In this document: positions 18,248 to 26,822 of the stretch, piece by piece
How the letters are laid out: the number at the start of each line of letters is the position of its first letter
How positions within the stretch are numbered: position 1 is the stretch's first letter
The notes under the pieces: model-generated
The model's database searches: none
Told to the model about the DNA's origin: nothing
Seen by the model: the letters and a program-made list of their open reading frames with translations, nothing else
Origin: Acidiphilium multivorum AIU301
GTDB taxonomy: Bacteria; Pseudomonadota; Alphaproteobacteria; Acetobacterales; Acetobacteraceae
NCBI RefSeq assembly: GCF_000202835.1
Contig: NC_015186.1
Coordinates: 558,001 to 622,000 of the forward strand
DNA length: 64,000 nucleotides
Reading direction: 5' to 3'
Translations under genes and position numbers: made by a program

Positions 18248-18787
18248 ATAGCCAGACTACCCGTTCCGCCGAGCCCGCCCAGCCGCGAAGGCCCGCGCGT
18301 CAATGAAGACATTCGTGTGCCCCAGGTCCGTCTCATCGACCAGGATGGTGAAATGCTGGGTGTGATGAGCACCAGAGAGGCGCAGCGCCGCGCCGGCGAG
18401 GTGGGACTGGACCTCGTTGAAATCAGCCCGAACGCGGACCCGCCGGTCTGCAAGCTGCTCGATTATGGCAAGTTCAAGTACGAGCAGCAGAAGAAAAAGA
18501 ACGAGGCGCGCAAGAAGCAGAAAGTGATCGAGATCAAGGAGATCAAGGTCCGCCCGAACATCGACGAGAACGATTATCAGGTGAAGCTGCGCGCCATGAA
18601 GAGCTTTATCGGCGATGGGGACAAGGTGAAGGTCACGCTGCGGTTCCGCGGGCGTGAAATGGCGCATCAGGAACTCGGCGTGAAGGTGCTCGAGCGCATC
18701 CGACTCGATATGGAAACCGATACCAAGGTCGAGCAGATGCCGAAGATGGAAAACCGTCAGATGATCATGGTGCTCAGCCCGCGCTGA
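18248..18787 (+). CDS. infC: Translation initiation factor IF-3 with ATA start
   Basis: IF-3 binds the 30S subunit and checks start codon and initiator tRNA. The protein shows both domains: [17 protein letters not shown] with [21 protein letters not shown] (N-domain), a lysine-rich linker, and [15 protein letters not shown] with [13 protein letters not shown] (C-domain). The conserved N-domain extends upstream of the GTG at 18317. In that frame, between the stop at 18197 and 18317, there is no ATG, GTG, TTG or CTG. The ATA at 18248, with AGGAG at 18237-18241, is the best start and gives 179 residues. A rare start codon is the known means of IF-3 autoregulation. The ribosomal genes rpmI and rplT do not follow. 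Confidence 0.93.
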   Translation: MARLPVPPSPPSREGPRVNEDIRVPQVRLIDQDGEMLGVMSTREAQRRAGEVGLDLVEISPNADPPVCKLLDYGKFKYEQQKKKNEARKKQKVIEIKEIKVRPNIDENDYQVKLRAMKSFIGDGDKVKVTLRFRGREMAHQELGVKVLERIRLDMETDTKVEQMPKMENRQMIMVLSPR

Positions 18788-18803
18788 GCACCCGCGCAGC
18801 GTC

Positions 18804-19460
18804 ATGCTGGGTTTTGTGACTGGACTGACTGCGGAAGCCGCCCTGCTGCGTGGGGTAAGAGCCAGGGTGGTTGTCGGCGGCGGAACTCCTGACGGTGCCC
18901 TGCATGCTGCCCGAACTCTGGCTCAGGACAAAGCGGTTTCGGCGCTGATCAGCTTTGGTCTTGCCGGAGGACTGGATCCGGGCCTTGCGGCGGGAACGCT
19001 TCTTGTGCCGCGAAAGGTCCTTGATTCACAAAAGGCTACGTATTCTTGCGAGCTCCGGCTGACGGAGATGTTGGGGGGGGCGACTGTGGATGCCCTGATC
19101 GGTGGCGGGAGCGTGGCCGTGACCCCTGAACACAAGCGGGTGCTGTTCGCGTCGACCGGAGCTGCCGCGATCGATCTCGAATCAGCGGCCGTTGCGCGTG
19201 TTGCCGCCGAGTACGGTCTGGATTTTGCCGTATTGCGCGCGATTGCCGATCCAGCGCGACGGCGTTTGCCGCCGGCTGCCCTCGTGGCGCTCGGTCCCGA
19301 CGGCCGAATCTCCATCGAACAGGTCCTGAAAAGCGTTTTCCGCCGGCCCGCGCAGATCCCGGATCTGATCGCGCTGGGCCGTGAAGCCGCCGCCGCGCGC
19401 CGGACTCTGCAGCGCGCGCTCGAGTTCTACAGGTCGAGGGCCAACACCACCGGGACGTGA
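18804..19460 (+). CDS. Nucleoside phosphorylase-like protein, HpnG-type
   Basis: This 218-residue protein has the purine nucleoside phosphorylase fold pattern: LGFVTGLTAEA at the start, ISFGLAGGLDPGLAAG, and AAIDLESAAVARVAAEYGLDF carrying the acidic phosphorylase motif. It resembles HpnG, the hopanoid-associated phosphorylase thought to release adenine from adenosylhopane in bacteria such as Acetobacteraceae. No other hopanoid gene is in view, so the assignment rests on sequence pattern only. It follows infC by 16 nt, and its 3' end overlaps xth by 34 nt on the opposite strand. Confidence 0.6.
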   Translation: MLGFVTGLTAEAALLRGVRARVVVGGGTPDGALHAARTLAQDKAVSALISFGLAGGLDPGLAAGTLLVPRKVLDSQKATYSCELRLTEMLGGATVDALIGGGSVAVTPEHKRVLFASTGAAAIDLESAAVARVAAEYGLDFAVLRAIADPARRRLPPAALVALGPDGRISIEQVLKSVFRRPAQIPDLIALGREAAAARRTLQRALEFYRSRANTTGT

Positions 19461-20230
19461 TCGGAACCGCGTTCCCAGTCCCGAGCGTCCTGAAGAATGG
19501 CATGGCGCGCCAGATTGCCGATCAGGTCCGTCGAGACCCAGATGTGATCGAGTCGCCGGCCCCTGTTGGAGGCCCGCCAGTCCCTGTTCCGATAAGACCA
19601 CCAGGTGAAAAGCTTCTGGTCATCGGGGACGAAATGCCGGATGGCGTCGATGAAACCTTCGGTCCGCCAGGCGTTCAGACCCTCGGTTTCCGGCGGCGTA
19701 TGGCTAACGACGTTCAATAACTGCTTGTGGCTCCAGACATCGTTTTCCAGCGGCGCGATATTCAGATCACCCACCAGCATGGTGCGATGCGGGCGGTTCA
19801 TTGCGAAGTGGTCGCGGGCTTCCGCAATGAAATCGAGCTTGTGCCCATATTTCGGGTTCTCTGCCCGATCAGGGATATCGCCGCCGGCAGGGACGTAGAA
19901 ATTGTGCAGCACAAGCGGATCGGTTCCGGTATCGATTCGCGCGGCAATGTGCCGGCAGTCCGATTTCATGCACCAGTCGGGCGTATCCTCGACCGCTGTA
20001 AGCGGAAGGCGGGAGAGGATCGCAACGCCGTTATAACCTTTCATGCCGCGTTTGAGCACATGAGGCAGACCGAGTGCCGTGCCGAGGTCTTCCGGGAAAA
20101 GGTCGTCGGGGACCTTGGTTTCCTGCAGGCAAACGATATCGGGCGCGGCCTGGTCCATGAGACTGTGCAGCAGATCCCGACGGAGTCGAACCGAATTTAT
20201 GTTCCAGGTCGCGACGGTCAGAGCGGTCAT
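19427..20230 (-). CDS. xth: Exodeoxyribonuclease III
   Basis: This is an AP endonuclease and 3'-5' exonuclease of base-excision repair. The 267-residue protein has all ExoIII/APE motifs: TVATWNINSVRLR, CLQETKVPDDLFP with the metal-binding glutamate, YNGVAILSR, LVGDLNIAP, the WWSYRNRDWRASNRGRRLDHIWVS segment and the terminal GSDHVPVV with the catalytic histidine. It overlaps the FAH hydrolase gene stop/start by 4 nt. Confidence 0.94.
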   Translation of the reverse strand: MTALTVATWNINSVRLRRDLLHSLMDQAAPDIVCLQETKVPDDLFPEDLGTALGLPHVLKRGMKGYNGVAILSRLPLTAVEDTPDWCMKSDCRHIAARIDTGTDPLVLHNFYVPAGGDIPDRAENPKYGHKLDFIAEARDHFAMNRPHRTMLVGDLNIAPLENDVWSHKQLLNVVSHTPPETEGLNAWRTEGFIDAIRHFVPDDQKLFTWWSYRNRDWRASNRGRRLDHIWVSTDLIGNLARHAILQDARDWERGSDHVPVVLALDL

Positions 20231-20910
20231 GCGAGGGTGAATTCCAGTTCGCCGACGCCATCAATGACGCCGTAAACGCGGTCGCCTGGTTGGATCTGGC
20301 CGACGCCATCGGGCGTGCCGGTATAGATCAGATCGCCCGGCTTCAGTTCCACGAGGGACGAGAGGAACGAGATAATGTCGGCGACCGGCCAGATCATGTC
20401 GGACAGATCGCCGTTCTGGCGCCGCTCGCCATTCACCGCGAGGGAGATGCGGCCAGCAGCAGGATGACCAATTCGTGCGGCCGGAACAATGAGGCTGATC
20501 GGCGCAGAGAGATCGAAACCCTTGCTCATGTCCCACGGACGGCGAAGCGACTTTGCTTCGTCCTGCAGATCCCGGCGGGTCAGATCCACGCCGGCCGCAT
20601 AGCCATAGATATGGGCCAGCGCCGCGTCGGACGGGATATCCCGGCCGCCTGCGCCCAGCGCCACGACGAGTTCCATCTCGTGATGAAGGTTCTGCGTTGC
20701 CGAAGGGAAGGGGACGCTGTCGCCCAGCGCAATCGCATCGGCGGGTTTGGTGAAGAAGAACGGCGGCTCGCGATTCGGATCGCCCCCCATTTCCCGCGTG
20801 TGCGCCGCGTAGTTGCGGCCGACACAGAAGATGCGTCGGACCGGGAAGAGCCCACCGCCTGCAACGGGAACAGCCGGTATTGCCGGCGGTGCGATCACGA
20901 ATTCGGACAT
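20227..20910 (-). CDS. Fumarylacetoacetate hydrolase family protein
   Basis: This is a 227-residue FAH-fold hydrolase or isomerase acting on a beta-diketone or keto acid. The metal-binding HHEMELVV (E-x-E), the later Asp in VDLTRRDLQ and the catalytic lysine region RPWDMSKGFD are visible, with YTGTPDGVG near the C-terminus. The size is that of fumarylpyruvate or acylpyruvate hydrolases such as NagK or human FAHD1. The substrate cannot be told from sequence. It precedes xth with a 4-nt overlap, which is a positional rather than a functional link. Confidence 0.87.
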   Translation of the reverse strand: MSEFVIAPPAIPAVPVAGGGLFPVRRIFCVGRNYAAHTREMGGDPNREPPFFFTKPADAIALGDSVPFPSATQNLHHEMELVVALGAGGRDIPSDAALAHIYGYAAGVDLTRRDLQDEAKSLRRPWDMSKGFDLSAPISLIVPAARIGHPAAGRISLAVNGERRQNGDLSDMIWPVADIISFLSSLVELKPGDLIYTGTPDGVGQIQPGDRVYGVIDGVGELEFTLA

Positions 20911-20938
20911 ATTCTGTTCCTGCCTTTGTTGTGACTGA

Positions 20939-21694
20939 TCAGACCGCCTTGTTCACGGCGGCCCCGAAGCTCTCGAAAATGCGGCGGGATGCCGCATCAT
21001 GTTCGAAATCATATTCCGGATGCCATTGCACACCGACCAGATAGCCCGGACCGGTCCCTGTCACCGCTTCAATGGTTCCATCCGTGGCGCGGGCCTCGAC
21101 CAGCAGGCCGGGGGCCAGCCGGTCGATTCCCTGATTGTGAAGGGAGTTGACGGAGAGAAGGTTGCTTTCCACGATCCGGGCGAGACGTCCGCCGGAGCGC
21201 AACGTGACGTGATGGGCCTTTCCGGTTCGCACCGGGGCGTGTGGCTGCATCGGCGTCGAATGGTCGATGCGCCCAGGCAGATCCTGCAACCGCTGATGCA
21301 ACGTGCCGCCGAGGGCGACATTCAGTTCCTGGAGGCCGCGGCAGATGGCCAGAACCGGCAGGCCCCTTGCGACCGCGCCACGGACAAGCGGCAACGTCAC
21401 GCGGTCTCGTTCCGGATCCTCGGGCGCGTCGTCCGGCGGTTGCGGTGGGCCGCCGTAGAACACCGCCGCCACATTGCTGCGGCTACCGGTCAGGATCAGC
21501 CCGTCCAGCCGGTCAAGCAGGGTGTCGACATGCGAACGGTCGCCATTGGCCGGAATCAGAACAGGGACGCCACCGATGACCAAGTCGACGGCCCGGACAT
21601 ATGTGTCCGAGGCCGCATGATTGAGCATTCCGAAAACGCCGAAGAGCTTTCGGCAACAGGAAATGCCGATCAGTTTCGATGACCGCGATATCAT
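20939..21694 (-). CDS. Class-I glutamine amidotransferase-like, PuuD type
   Basis: This is a gamma-glutamyl-gamma-aminobutyrate hydrolase-like protein (peptidase C26), 251 residues from the ATG at 21694. The nucleophile motif PVLAICRGLQELNVALGG is present, as is the His/Glu pair in GVQWHPEYDF; together with the cysteine they form the triad. PuuD releases GABA in putrescine breakdown. No other puu genes are nearby, so the substrate is uncertain. The frame is open upstream to 21784, but the extra 30 residues are not conserved-looking. Confidence 0.82.
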   Translation of the reverse strand: MISRSSKLIGISCCRKLFGVFGMLNHAASDTYVRAVDLVIGGVPVLIPANGDRSHVDTLLDRLDGLILTGSRSNVAAVFYGGPPQPPDDAPEDPERDRVTLPLVRGAVARGLPVLAICRGLQELNVALGGTLHQRLQDLPGRIDHSTPMQPHAPVRTGKAHHVTLRSGGRLARIVESNLLSVNSLHNQGIDRLAPGLLVEARATDGTIEAVTGTGPGYLVGVQWHPEYDFEHDAASRRIFESFGAAVNKAV

Positions 21695-21788
21695 GCTCGA
21701 CTTTCTCGCAAATCCGGAACGCCGTGTCAGCATCGCGCTGGGGACTGCCAGAGTTGCGGCCGTGGTTGCCGCCTGGGCTTCCACGGGT

Positions 21789-22409
21789 TCAGTTCGTGTT
21801 GTAGCCGGGAACGAATTCGAAGGTTTTGTCGGGGAACGGTGCGGCCGGCTTCAGGTCGTACAAGCTGACCTGGGTCACGCGGTCTTGAGCGTCGGTAAGC
21901 CGCCATTGCCGCAACTCGATCGGATTGGTCGAGAAGACGAGGGTGATGTGGCCCTGCGCTTCCCTGCCCGCCCGCGTCAGCGTGACCTGGATTTCCCCTG
22001 GTGGCGTCGAGACGCGCAGGAGCTTGACATCGCCGCCGAAGGTTATGTGCTTGGCGAGGAGGATGCCGAGAGGCGTGGACGACAGCGGAATGTTGGTTGT
22101 CTGGTCCAGCTGCGGATCGTGATACACAAGCAACCCGAAGCCCGCGACGAGCAGTTGAGGGTCCGGCTTGTCATATTCGAACCGCATTTTCCCAGGGCGC
22201 TGCACGATGGCGGTGCCGGTTCGGACGGAACCATCGGGGCCAACCTGCATGAAGCGGGCGGTGACGGTCTTCAGGCTGTTCAGGTAATCGAGAACTTTAC
22301 CCAGGACCTGCTGTGTGTGGCCGGACGAAAGGGGGGCCGACCACGCAGGGGAAAAGGATGCCGCAACGCAGGTTGCGGCAATGCCCAGCAAAGCTCTTCT
22401 GGCAATCAT
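21789..22409 (-). CDS. lolA: LolA-type outer-membrane lipoprotein carrier
   Basis: LolA is the periplasmic chaperone that ferries lipoproteins from LolCDE to the outer membrane. The protein is 206 residues from the ATG at 22409, with a signal peptide (IARRALLGIAATCVAASFSPAWSA). The mature part has LNSLKTVTARFMQVGPDG, GKMRFEYDKPDPQLLVA and the C-terminal IELRQWRLTDAQDRVTQVSL strands typical of LolA. A GTG at 22427 is in frame directly after the MarR stop, but the later ATG gives a cleaner signal peptide. LolA usually lies near ftsK or xth in alphaproteobacteria, as it does here. Confidence 0.87.
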   Translation of the reverse strand: MIARRALLGIAATCVAASFSPAWSAPLSSGHTQQVLGKVLDYLNSLKTVTARFMQVGPDGSVRTGTAIVQRPGKMRFEYDKPDPQLLVAGFGLLVYHDPQLDQTTNIPLSSTPLGILLAKHITFGGDVKLLRVSTPPGEIQVTLTRAGREAQGHITLVFSTNPIELRQWRLTDAQDRVTQVSLYDLKPAAPFPDKTFEFVPGYNTN

Positions 22410-22427
22410 TCCGTTCCCGTATTCCAC

Positions 22428-22817
22428 TCAGTTTGCCGCGACCGAACGGCGGCTCGTCTGCTCCGGACGGCTGCGTCCGTCACTTGTCACCTCGGTCATG
22501 ACGCTACGGATTTCCCGCAGAAAAGCCGAACCTTTGGTCGTGCGCTGCACCAGAACGCTGCGGCGATCCGACGGATCGACCTTCCGGCGGGCGAGGTCGA
22601 GATCGGACAGACGGTCGAGGGCCCGGGTGATGGCGGGCTTCGACACGTTGAGTTCGCTCGCAAGCCCGCGGACGGTGTGAGCGTCATCATTCAGATAACA
22701 AGTGAGGAATACGCCGAGCTGTCGTGCCGACAGGTCGACCCCCTCACGTCTCACCAGAGCAACGATCGTGTCTCGTAGAACCCCGACGAGCTCCTCAGAA
22801 TTCATTTGCTGGCCCAT
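22428..22817 (-). CDS. MarR family transcriptional regulator
   Basis: This is a winged-helix regulator of 129 residues from the ATG at 22817, which follows a GAGGAG by 10 nt. The DNA-binding segment contains GLASELNVSKPAITRALDRL and then DLARRKVDPSDRRSVLV, the wing with the conserved D-x-R-S motif. MarR proteins bind palindromes and are often relieved by small aromatic ligands; the target here is unknown. It lies between the M17 peptidase gene and lolA on the same strand and probably shares a transcript with lolA. Confidence 0.85.
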   Translation of the reverse strand: MGQQMNSEELVGVLRDTIVALVRREGVDLSARQLGVFLTCYLNDDAHTVRGLASELNVSKPAITRALDRLSDLDLARRKVDPSDRRSVLVQRTTKGSAFLREIRSVMTEVTSDGRSRPEQTSRRSVAAN

Positions 22818-22920
22818 GCAACTTTTTCTCCTCTCCGGTTGTCTGACGCTCATGATCACCAGAGGGAACTGGCGGTCTCAGGCCTCCCAAAAAGGGACGA
22901 TCGAATTACGTGCAGCCTTG

Positions 22921-22941
22921 TCTCAGGAGGACAACCTGAGA
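22921..22941. promoter_or_regulatory. Inverted repeat upstream of the MarR gene
   Basis: TCTCAGG and CCTGAGA form a perfect 7-bp inverted repeat with a 7-nt spacer, about 105 nt upstream of the MarR start in the 219-nt gap before the peptidase gene. Size and position fit a MarR operator; a hairpin after the peptidase gene is the alternative. Confidence 0.35.
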
Positions 22942-23036
22942 TCAATTATGAATCCTGAAGCTTACGCACAAGACATTGAAACATGAAAACATTGCAATTC
23001 CATTGCCGAATATTTGCCTTAATTCATAGGTCATTA

Positions 23037-24431
23037 TCAAGGCCGTTTCGTGGTCGATACGCTGGCAAGGGCTTCGATGGCGCCAAAAGTGGCATGAAGG
23101 GCCTGCGCCTCGCCGCCCTCAGGCTTTCCCGCTCTGGTAGAGTCGTTCCACGCGTAGGTGTCGATATGTGCCCAGGGCGTTCCGGAGGGGACGAAGCGGC
23201 GCAGGAACAGAGCTGCGATGATCGCCCCGGCGAACGGCTTCGAGGCGACCGAATTCAGGTCAGCGGTTGGGCTGTCTAGCCAGGATTCGTAACCTTGCCA
23301 TAACGGCAGGCGCCAGAGCGGATCATCGGCGGCCGTGCCCGCCGCTAAGAGCCCATTGGCGAGCGCATCATCATTCGAGAAAAGTGCCGGCAGATCCGGC
23401 CCGAGGGCAACGCGGGCCGCCCCCGTCAGCGTCGCGAAATCGATCAGCCAATGGGGCTTTGCGTCGGCTGCGTCGGCTAGCAGGTCGGCCAGGACCAGTC
23501 GGCCCTCGGCGTCGGTGTTGCCTACCTCCACATTCAGGCCCGCGCGCGTGCGGATGATGTCGAGGGGGCGCATCGCGTGTCCGGACACGCTGTTCTCAAC
23601 GCAGCCGATCCGCACATCGAGCCGAACCGGAAGATTCAGCGCCATCACGGCCTGCGCGACTCCGAGGGTAATTGCGGCGCCGCCCATATCCTTCTTCATC
23701 CGTAACATTGCGGCGCTCGGCTTGAGGTCGTAACCGCCGGAATCAAAACAAACTCCCTTGCCGCAAAGCGAGATCAGCGGATGAGAACTGTCGCTGCCCC
23801 AGTTGAACTGCAGGACCTCCGGTGGGCGCTCTGAACCGGCGCCCACCGCGTGCACCGCGGGATATCCGTCTTCAAGTTCCGCGCCTCTGATTCGCCTGAC
23901 GGCGGCGCCGTAGCGTTCCGCCAGGGTGGTTCCCGCATCGGCTAGATCGGAAGGGCCGAGATGATTGGCTGGTGTATTGATGAGGTCGCGCGCGAAGCAG
24001 ATCGCGGACGCGAGGTGCCGGGCCCGGTCGGGCGCGTGGTCGACCGAAATCCGAGGCAGAGGAGGCCGCGGCCTACGAAACCGCTCGAATCGGTAGGTAC
24101 CCAGGGCAATTCCAAGCCATGCCTGGCCAGGATCGTAGTCGCCTGGCAGCAGCGACCATTCGGCGCCCGGCGGCAACTTCGCGTGCAAATCGCCGAACGT
24201 GGCCTGGGTAGGTCGGTCGCCAAGCCCGAGCAATGCACCCGAACAGCCATTCGGGCCGTGTAGGAGAACCACCGCAGAGGCCTGCCCCGTAAATCCCTGC
24301 ATGCGGACAGATGCTGCGGTCGGCGTATCTGCGGTGGCGAGAAACGGTTCCACGGCATCCGGACGCAGCGCCCGGATCGGTAGTCTGGGGCCGGAATGTG
24401 ATGTCTGGGGATCAGGAGTGAGAATCATCAT
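23037..24431 (-). CDS. M17 family leucyl aminopeptidase
   Basis: This is a cytosolic zinc aminopeptidase of the PepA/leucyl aminopeptidase family, 464 residues. The catalytic domain holds GKGVCFDSGGYDLKPS, the metal-binding KKDMGGAA, and the signature NTDAEGRLVLAD with two ligands. The N-terminal domain is the small non-catalytic macro-like domain of the family. It is nearer the short-form PepB-type than classic PepA. It stands alone, divergent from uvrC, with the MarR gene 219 nt downstream. Confidence 0.88.
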   Translation of the reverse strand: MMILTPDPQTSHSGPRLPIRALRPDAVEPFLATADTPTAASVRMQGFTGQASAVVLLHGPNGCSGALLGLGDRPTQATFGDLHAKLPPGAEWSLLPGDYDPGQAWLGIALGTYRFERFRRPRPPLPRISVDHAPDRARHLASAICFARDLINTPANHLGPSDLADAGTTLAERYGAAVRRIRGAELEDGYPAVHAVGAGSERPPEVLQFNWGSDSSHPLISLCGKGVCFDSGGYDLKPSAAMLRMKKDMGGAAITLGVAQAVMALNLPVRLDVRIGCVENSVSGHAMRPLDIIRTRAGLNVEVGNTDAEGRLVLADLLADAADAKPHWLIDFATLTGAARVALGPDLPALFSNDDALANGLLAAGTAADDPLWRLPLWQGYESWLDSPTADLNSVASKPFAGAIIAALFLRRFVPSGTPWAHIDTYAWNDSTRAGKPEGGEAQALHATFGAIEALASVSTTKRP

Positions 24432-24744
24432 GGTTTCCGCACGTTATAATAGGCGTATCGGTCACGTCGTTGCTGAGCCGCAAATCCGGTGCGAGAATGC
24501 CGGAAACCGCAGGTGATCGGCAACTCTTGACCGACATCGATCGAAGCCTGAATGCCCGGTCGCAGCAGGCTGAAAACATTGGATCATTTCGTTCGGAAAG
24601 TTGTCCACTCCTGGATGTGACGCATATAACTCCGATGTCATCTTCCACAGGCCTCTTTTTTTTACTTTTGGCAATTCTGGAATGTTTTAATATCAGAGAC
24701 TTAGAGAGATCATCGGATCGGGCCGTAAATTTCCTGAGAGGGGT

Positions 24745-24758
24745 TGACTGGTCAGTCA
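24745..24758. promoter_or_regulatory. Palindrome TGACTG-GT-CAGTCA upstream of uvrC
   Basis: This perfect 6-bp inverted repeat with a 2-nt centre lies about 70 nt before uvrC. It overlaps a possible minus-35 (TTGACT at 24744-24749). It could be an operator for a dimeric repressor; it does not look like a LexA box. Confidence 0.4.
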
Positions 24759-24788
24759 CATCTCCATTCTTGCAAACCATGCACAGAC

Positions 24789-24797
24789 TTATCCACA
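24789..24797 (+). promoter_or_regulatory. Consensus DnaA box
   Basis: TTATCCACA is the strong DnaA box sequence. It lies 25 nt before uvrC. A single box may simply regulate the gene or titrate DnaA; an origin would be expected to have several. Confidence 0.5.
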
Positions 24798-24821
24798 ACC
24801 TTTCGGTGCTAATGGACCAGG

Positions 24822-26726
24822 ATGATGAGTGATACGCAGCGACCCGCGCCAAAGGGGATTGAAGTGATCTCAGGCGCGCTCGTCTCCATGCCGGCGGCGC
24901 CTGGCGTATACCGGATGCTCGATCTCTCCGGAAACGCGCTTTATGTCGGCAAGGCGCGTAGCCTGAAGAAAAGAGTCACGACCTATACGCAGATCGCACG
25001 TTTGCCCGAACGGTTGCGGCGCATGGTGTCGGAAACCTCCACCGTCGAGATCATCACCACCCATACGGAAGCTGAGGCGCTGCTTCTTGAAGCCAATCTG
25101 ATCAAGCGGTTAAAGCCTAAATATAATATCCTGCTGAGGGATGACAAATCCTATCCCTGGTTGGTGATCACGGAGGATGGGGATTTTCCCCAACTCGCGA
25201 AGCACCGCGGCGCACAAGTGCGCAAGGGGCGCTACTGGGGGCCGTTCGCTTCGGCGTGGTCGGTGAACCAGACGATCCAGGCGCTGCAGCGTGTCTTTTT
25301 GCTCCGTACATGCCCCGATACGGTCTTCGCCAATCGCACGCGGCCCTGCCTCCTGTTCCAGATCAAGCGATGCTCGGCTCCGTGCGTCGGGCGCATCGAT
25401 GCCGAGGCCTATGGGGCGCTGGTCCGCCAGGCGAGTGATTTTCTGTCCGGCCGCGCGGGGACGGTGCAGCACGATCTGGCCGCCGCAATGGCAGCTGCCG
25501 CGGACGTCATGGAATACGAGCGTGCGGCGGCGATCCGGGATCGCATCCGTGGCCTTGCCCACATTCGCGGCGGTGACGTGATCAACCCCGAAAGTGTTGG
25601 CGATGCCGATGTGATCGCGATCCATCAGGCGGCGGGTCAGTCCTGTCTTCAGGTCTTCTTCATCCGAGGCGGGCGGAATTATGGCAACCGGAGTTTCTTT
25701 CCCACCCAGGCCCAGGGAGCGACGCCGGGCGATGTACTCGGTGCGTTCATTGCCCAGTTTTATGACGACAAGACTCCGCCTCCTCTCATTTTGCTCAGCA
25801 ACACCGTCCCCCAGGCCGACCTGCTCAAGGATGCGCTTGGTCTCAAGGCAGGGTACAAGGTTGAACTTGCCGTGCCGCAGCGCGGTGAGAAGCGCCATGT
25901 CGTCGAGCACGCGGCAACCAATGCCCGGGAAGCACTCGAGCGAAAGCTGGCGGAGTCCGCGGGGCAGGAAAAACTGCTTGCGGCGACGGCCGCTCTGTTC
26001 GGTCTTGAGGGAAATCCGGAACGGATCGAGGTTTACGACAACTCTCACATCATGGGCACCAATGCCTATGGTGTGATGATCGTTGCCGGTCCCGAGGGCT
26101 TCATCAAACCGGCTTATCGGCGCTTCTCGATCAAGGGGCCGATCACGCCGGGCGACGATTTCGCAATGATGCGCGAGGTGCTGACGCGTCGCTTTGTCCG
26201 GGCGACGGCCGAAGACCCGTCGCGTGAAGATGGCACCTGGCCGGATCTTGTCGTGATAGATGGCGGCGCCGGGCAATTATCGGCGGCGCGCGCGGTACTG
26301 GACGAACTCGGGGTAAGCGATGTTCCGCTGGTCGCGATCGCCAAGGGGCCCGATCGTGACGCGGGGCGTGAATGGTTTCATCTGCCGGACCGTTCTCCCT
26401 TTCAACTGCCGCCCCGTGACCCCGTGCTTTATTTTCTCCAGAGGTTGCGCGACGAGGCGCACCGCTATGCGATCACGACCCATCGAGCGAGTCGCAGCCG
26501 CAAAATCACCACGAGTGAGCTAGATGGCATTCCTGGTATCGGATCGGCGCGAAAGAAGGCCCTGCTCAATCATTTCGGTTCGGCACGGGGCGTGCGCCAG
26601 GCCGGATTGAAGGATCTGGAAGCTGTCTCCGGCATAAACCGGACGACGGCCCGACTGATTTACGGCTATTTCAACCCGGATGCTCGATTTGACGATCTTC
26701 CCGCAGGAGGAATCCGGAAAGATTGA
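24822..26726 (+). CDS. uvrC: UvrABC excision nuclease subunit C
   Basis: UvrC makes both incisions around a bulky DNA lesion. The 634 residues show the order expected. A GIY-YIG nuclease domain at the N-terminus ([20 protein letters not shown]) makes the 3' incision. A cysteine cluster follows ([21 protein letters not shown]), then the UvrB-binding UVR helix near residues 215-245. The RNase H-like domain ([34 protein letters not shown]) makes the 5' incision, and helix-hairpin-helix motifs lie at the end ([20 protein letters not shown]). It is divergent from the M17 peptidase. Confidence 0.97.
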   Translation: MMSDTQRPAPKGIEVISGALVSMPAAPGVYRMLDLSGNALYVGKARSLKKRVTTYTQIARLPERLRRMVSETSTVEIITTHTEAEALLLEANLIKRLKPKYNILLRDDKSYPWLVITEDGDFPQLAKHRGAQVRKGRYWGPFASAWSVNQTIQALQRVFLLRTCPDTVFANRTRPCLLFQIKRCSAPCVGRIDAEAYGALVRQASDFLSGRAGTVQHDLAAAMAAAADVMEYERAAAIRDRIRGLAHIRGGDVINPESVGDADVIAIHQAAGQSCLQVFFIRGGRNYGNRSFFPTQAQGATPGDVLGAFIAQFYDDKTPPPLILLSNTVPQADLLKDALGLKAGYKVELAVPQRGEKRHVVEHAATNAREALERKLAESAGQEKLLAATAALFGLEGNPERIEVYDNSHIMGTNAYGVMIVAGPEGFIKPAYRRFSIKGPITPGDDFAMMREVLTRRFVRATAEDPSREDGTWPDLVVIDGGAGQLSAARAVLDELGVSDVPLVAIAKGPDRDAGREWFHLPDRSPFQLPPRDPVLYFLQRLRDEAHRYAITTHRASRSRKITTSELDGIPGIGSARKKALLNHFGSARGVRQAGLKDLEAVSGINRTTARLIYGYFNPDARFDDLPAGGIRKD

Positions 26727-26770
26727 CGGCGGGTTAAAAATTTCATCGACACAACTTAAGGTTTAATGTT

Positions 26771-26794
26771 AAATACAACCATAGAGTTGTATTT
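26771..26794. promoter_or_regulatory. AT-rich 9-bp inverted repeat upstream of the Hint gene
   Basis: AAATACAAC and GTTGTATTT pair perfectly over 9 bp with a 6-nt loop, 29 nt before the Hint gene start and 45 nt after uvrC. The stem is too AT-rich for a strong terminator and has no T run, so an operator or a leader hairpin of the Hint gene is more likely. Confidence 0.5.
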
Positions 26795-26822
26795 TGCATT
26801 TGATGCACCTTAAGGAGTGGTC

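Larger units (their letters stand above)
24432..24821. other. Intergenic region, AT-richer, with a DnaA box
   Basis: These 390 nt lie between divergent M17 peptidase and uvrC. I see no credible gene; the 120-codon frame at 24470-24832 overlaps uvrC and has no recognised content. The stretch 24650-24720 is clearly AT-richer than its surroundings, with a run of ten T. A consensus DnaA box TTATCCACA is at 24789-24797, a weaker match TTGTCCACT is at 24601-24609, and a TATAAT is at 24445-24450. This is probably the control region of uvrC. Confidence 0.5.

Noticed and set aside
24432-24821. Chromosomal origin of replication
   Set aside because: Only one perfect DnaA box is present, and no typical origin neighbours (dnaA, dnaN, hemE, parAB) are in view, so it is recorded as a lead and not as an origin.
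24470-24832. 120-codon frame in the gap before uvrC
   Set aside because: It overlaps the uvrC start and covers a region with promoter-like and DnaA-box elements; no domain or good ribosome binding site is seen.
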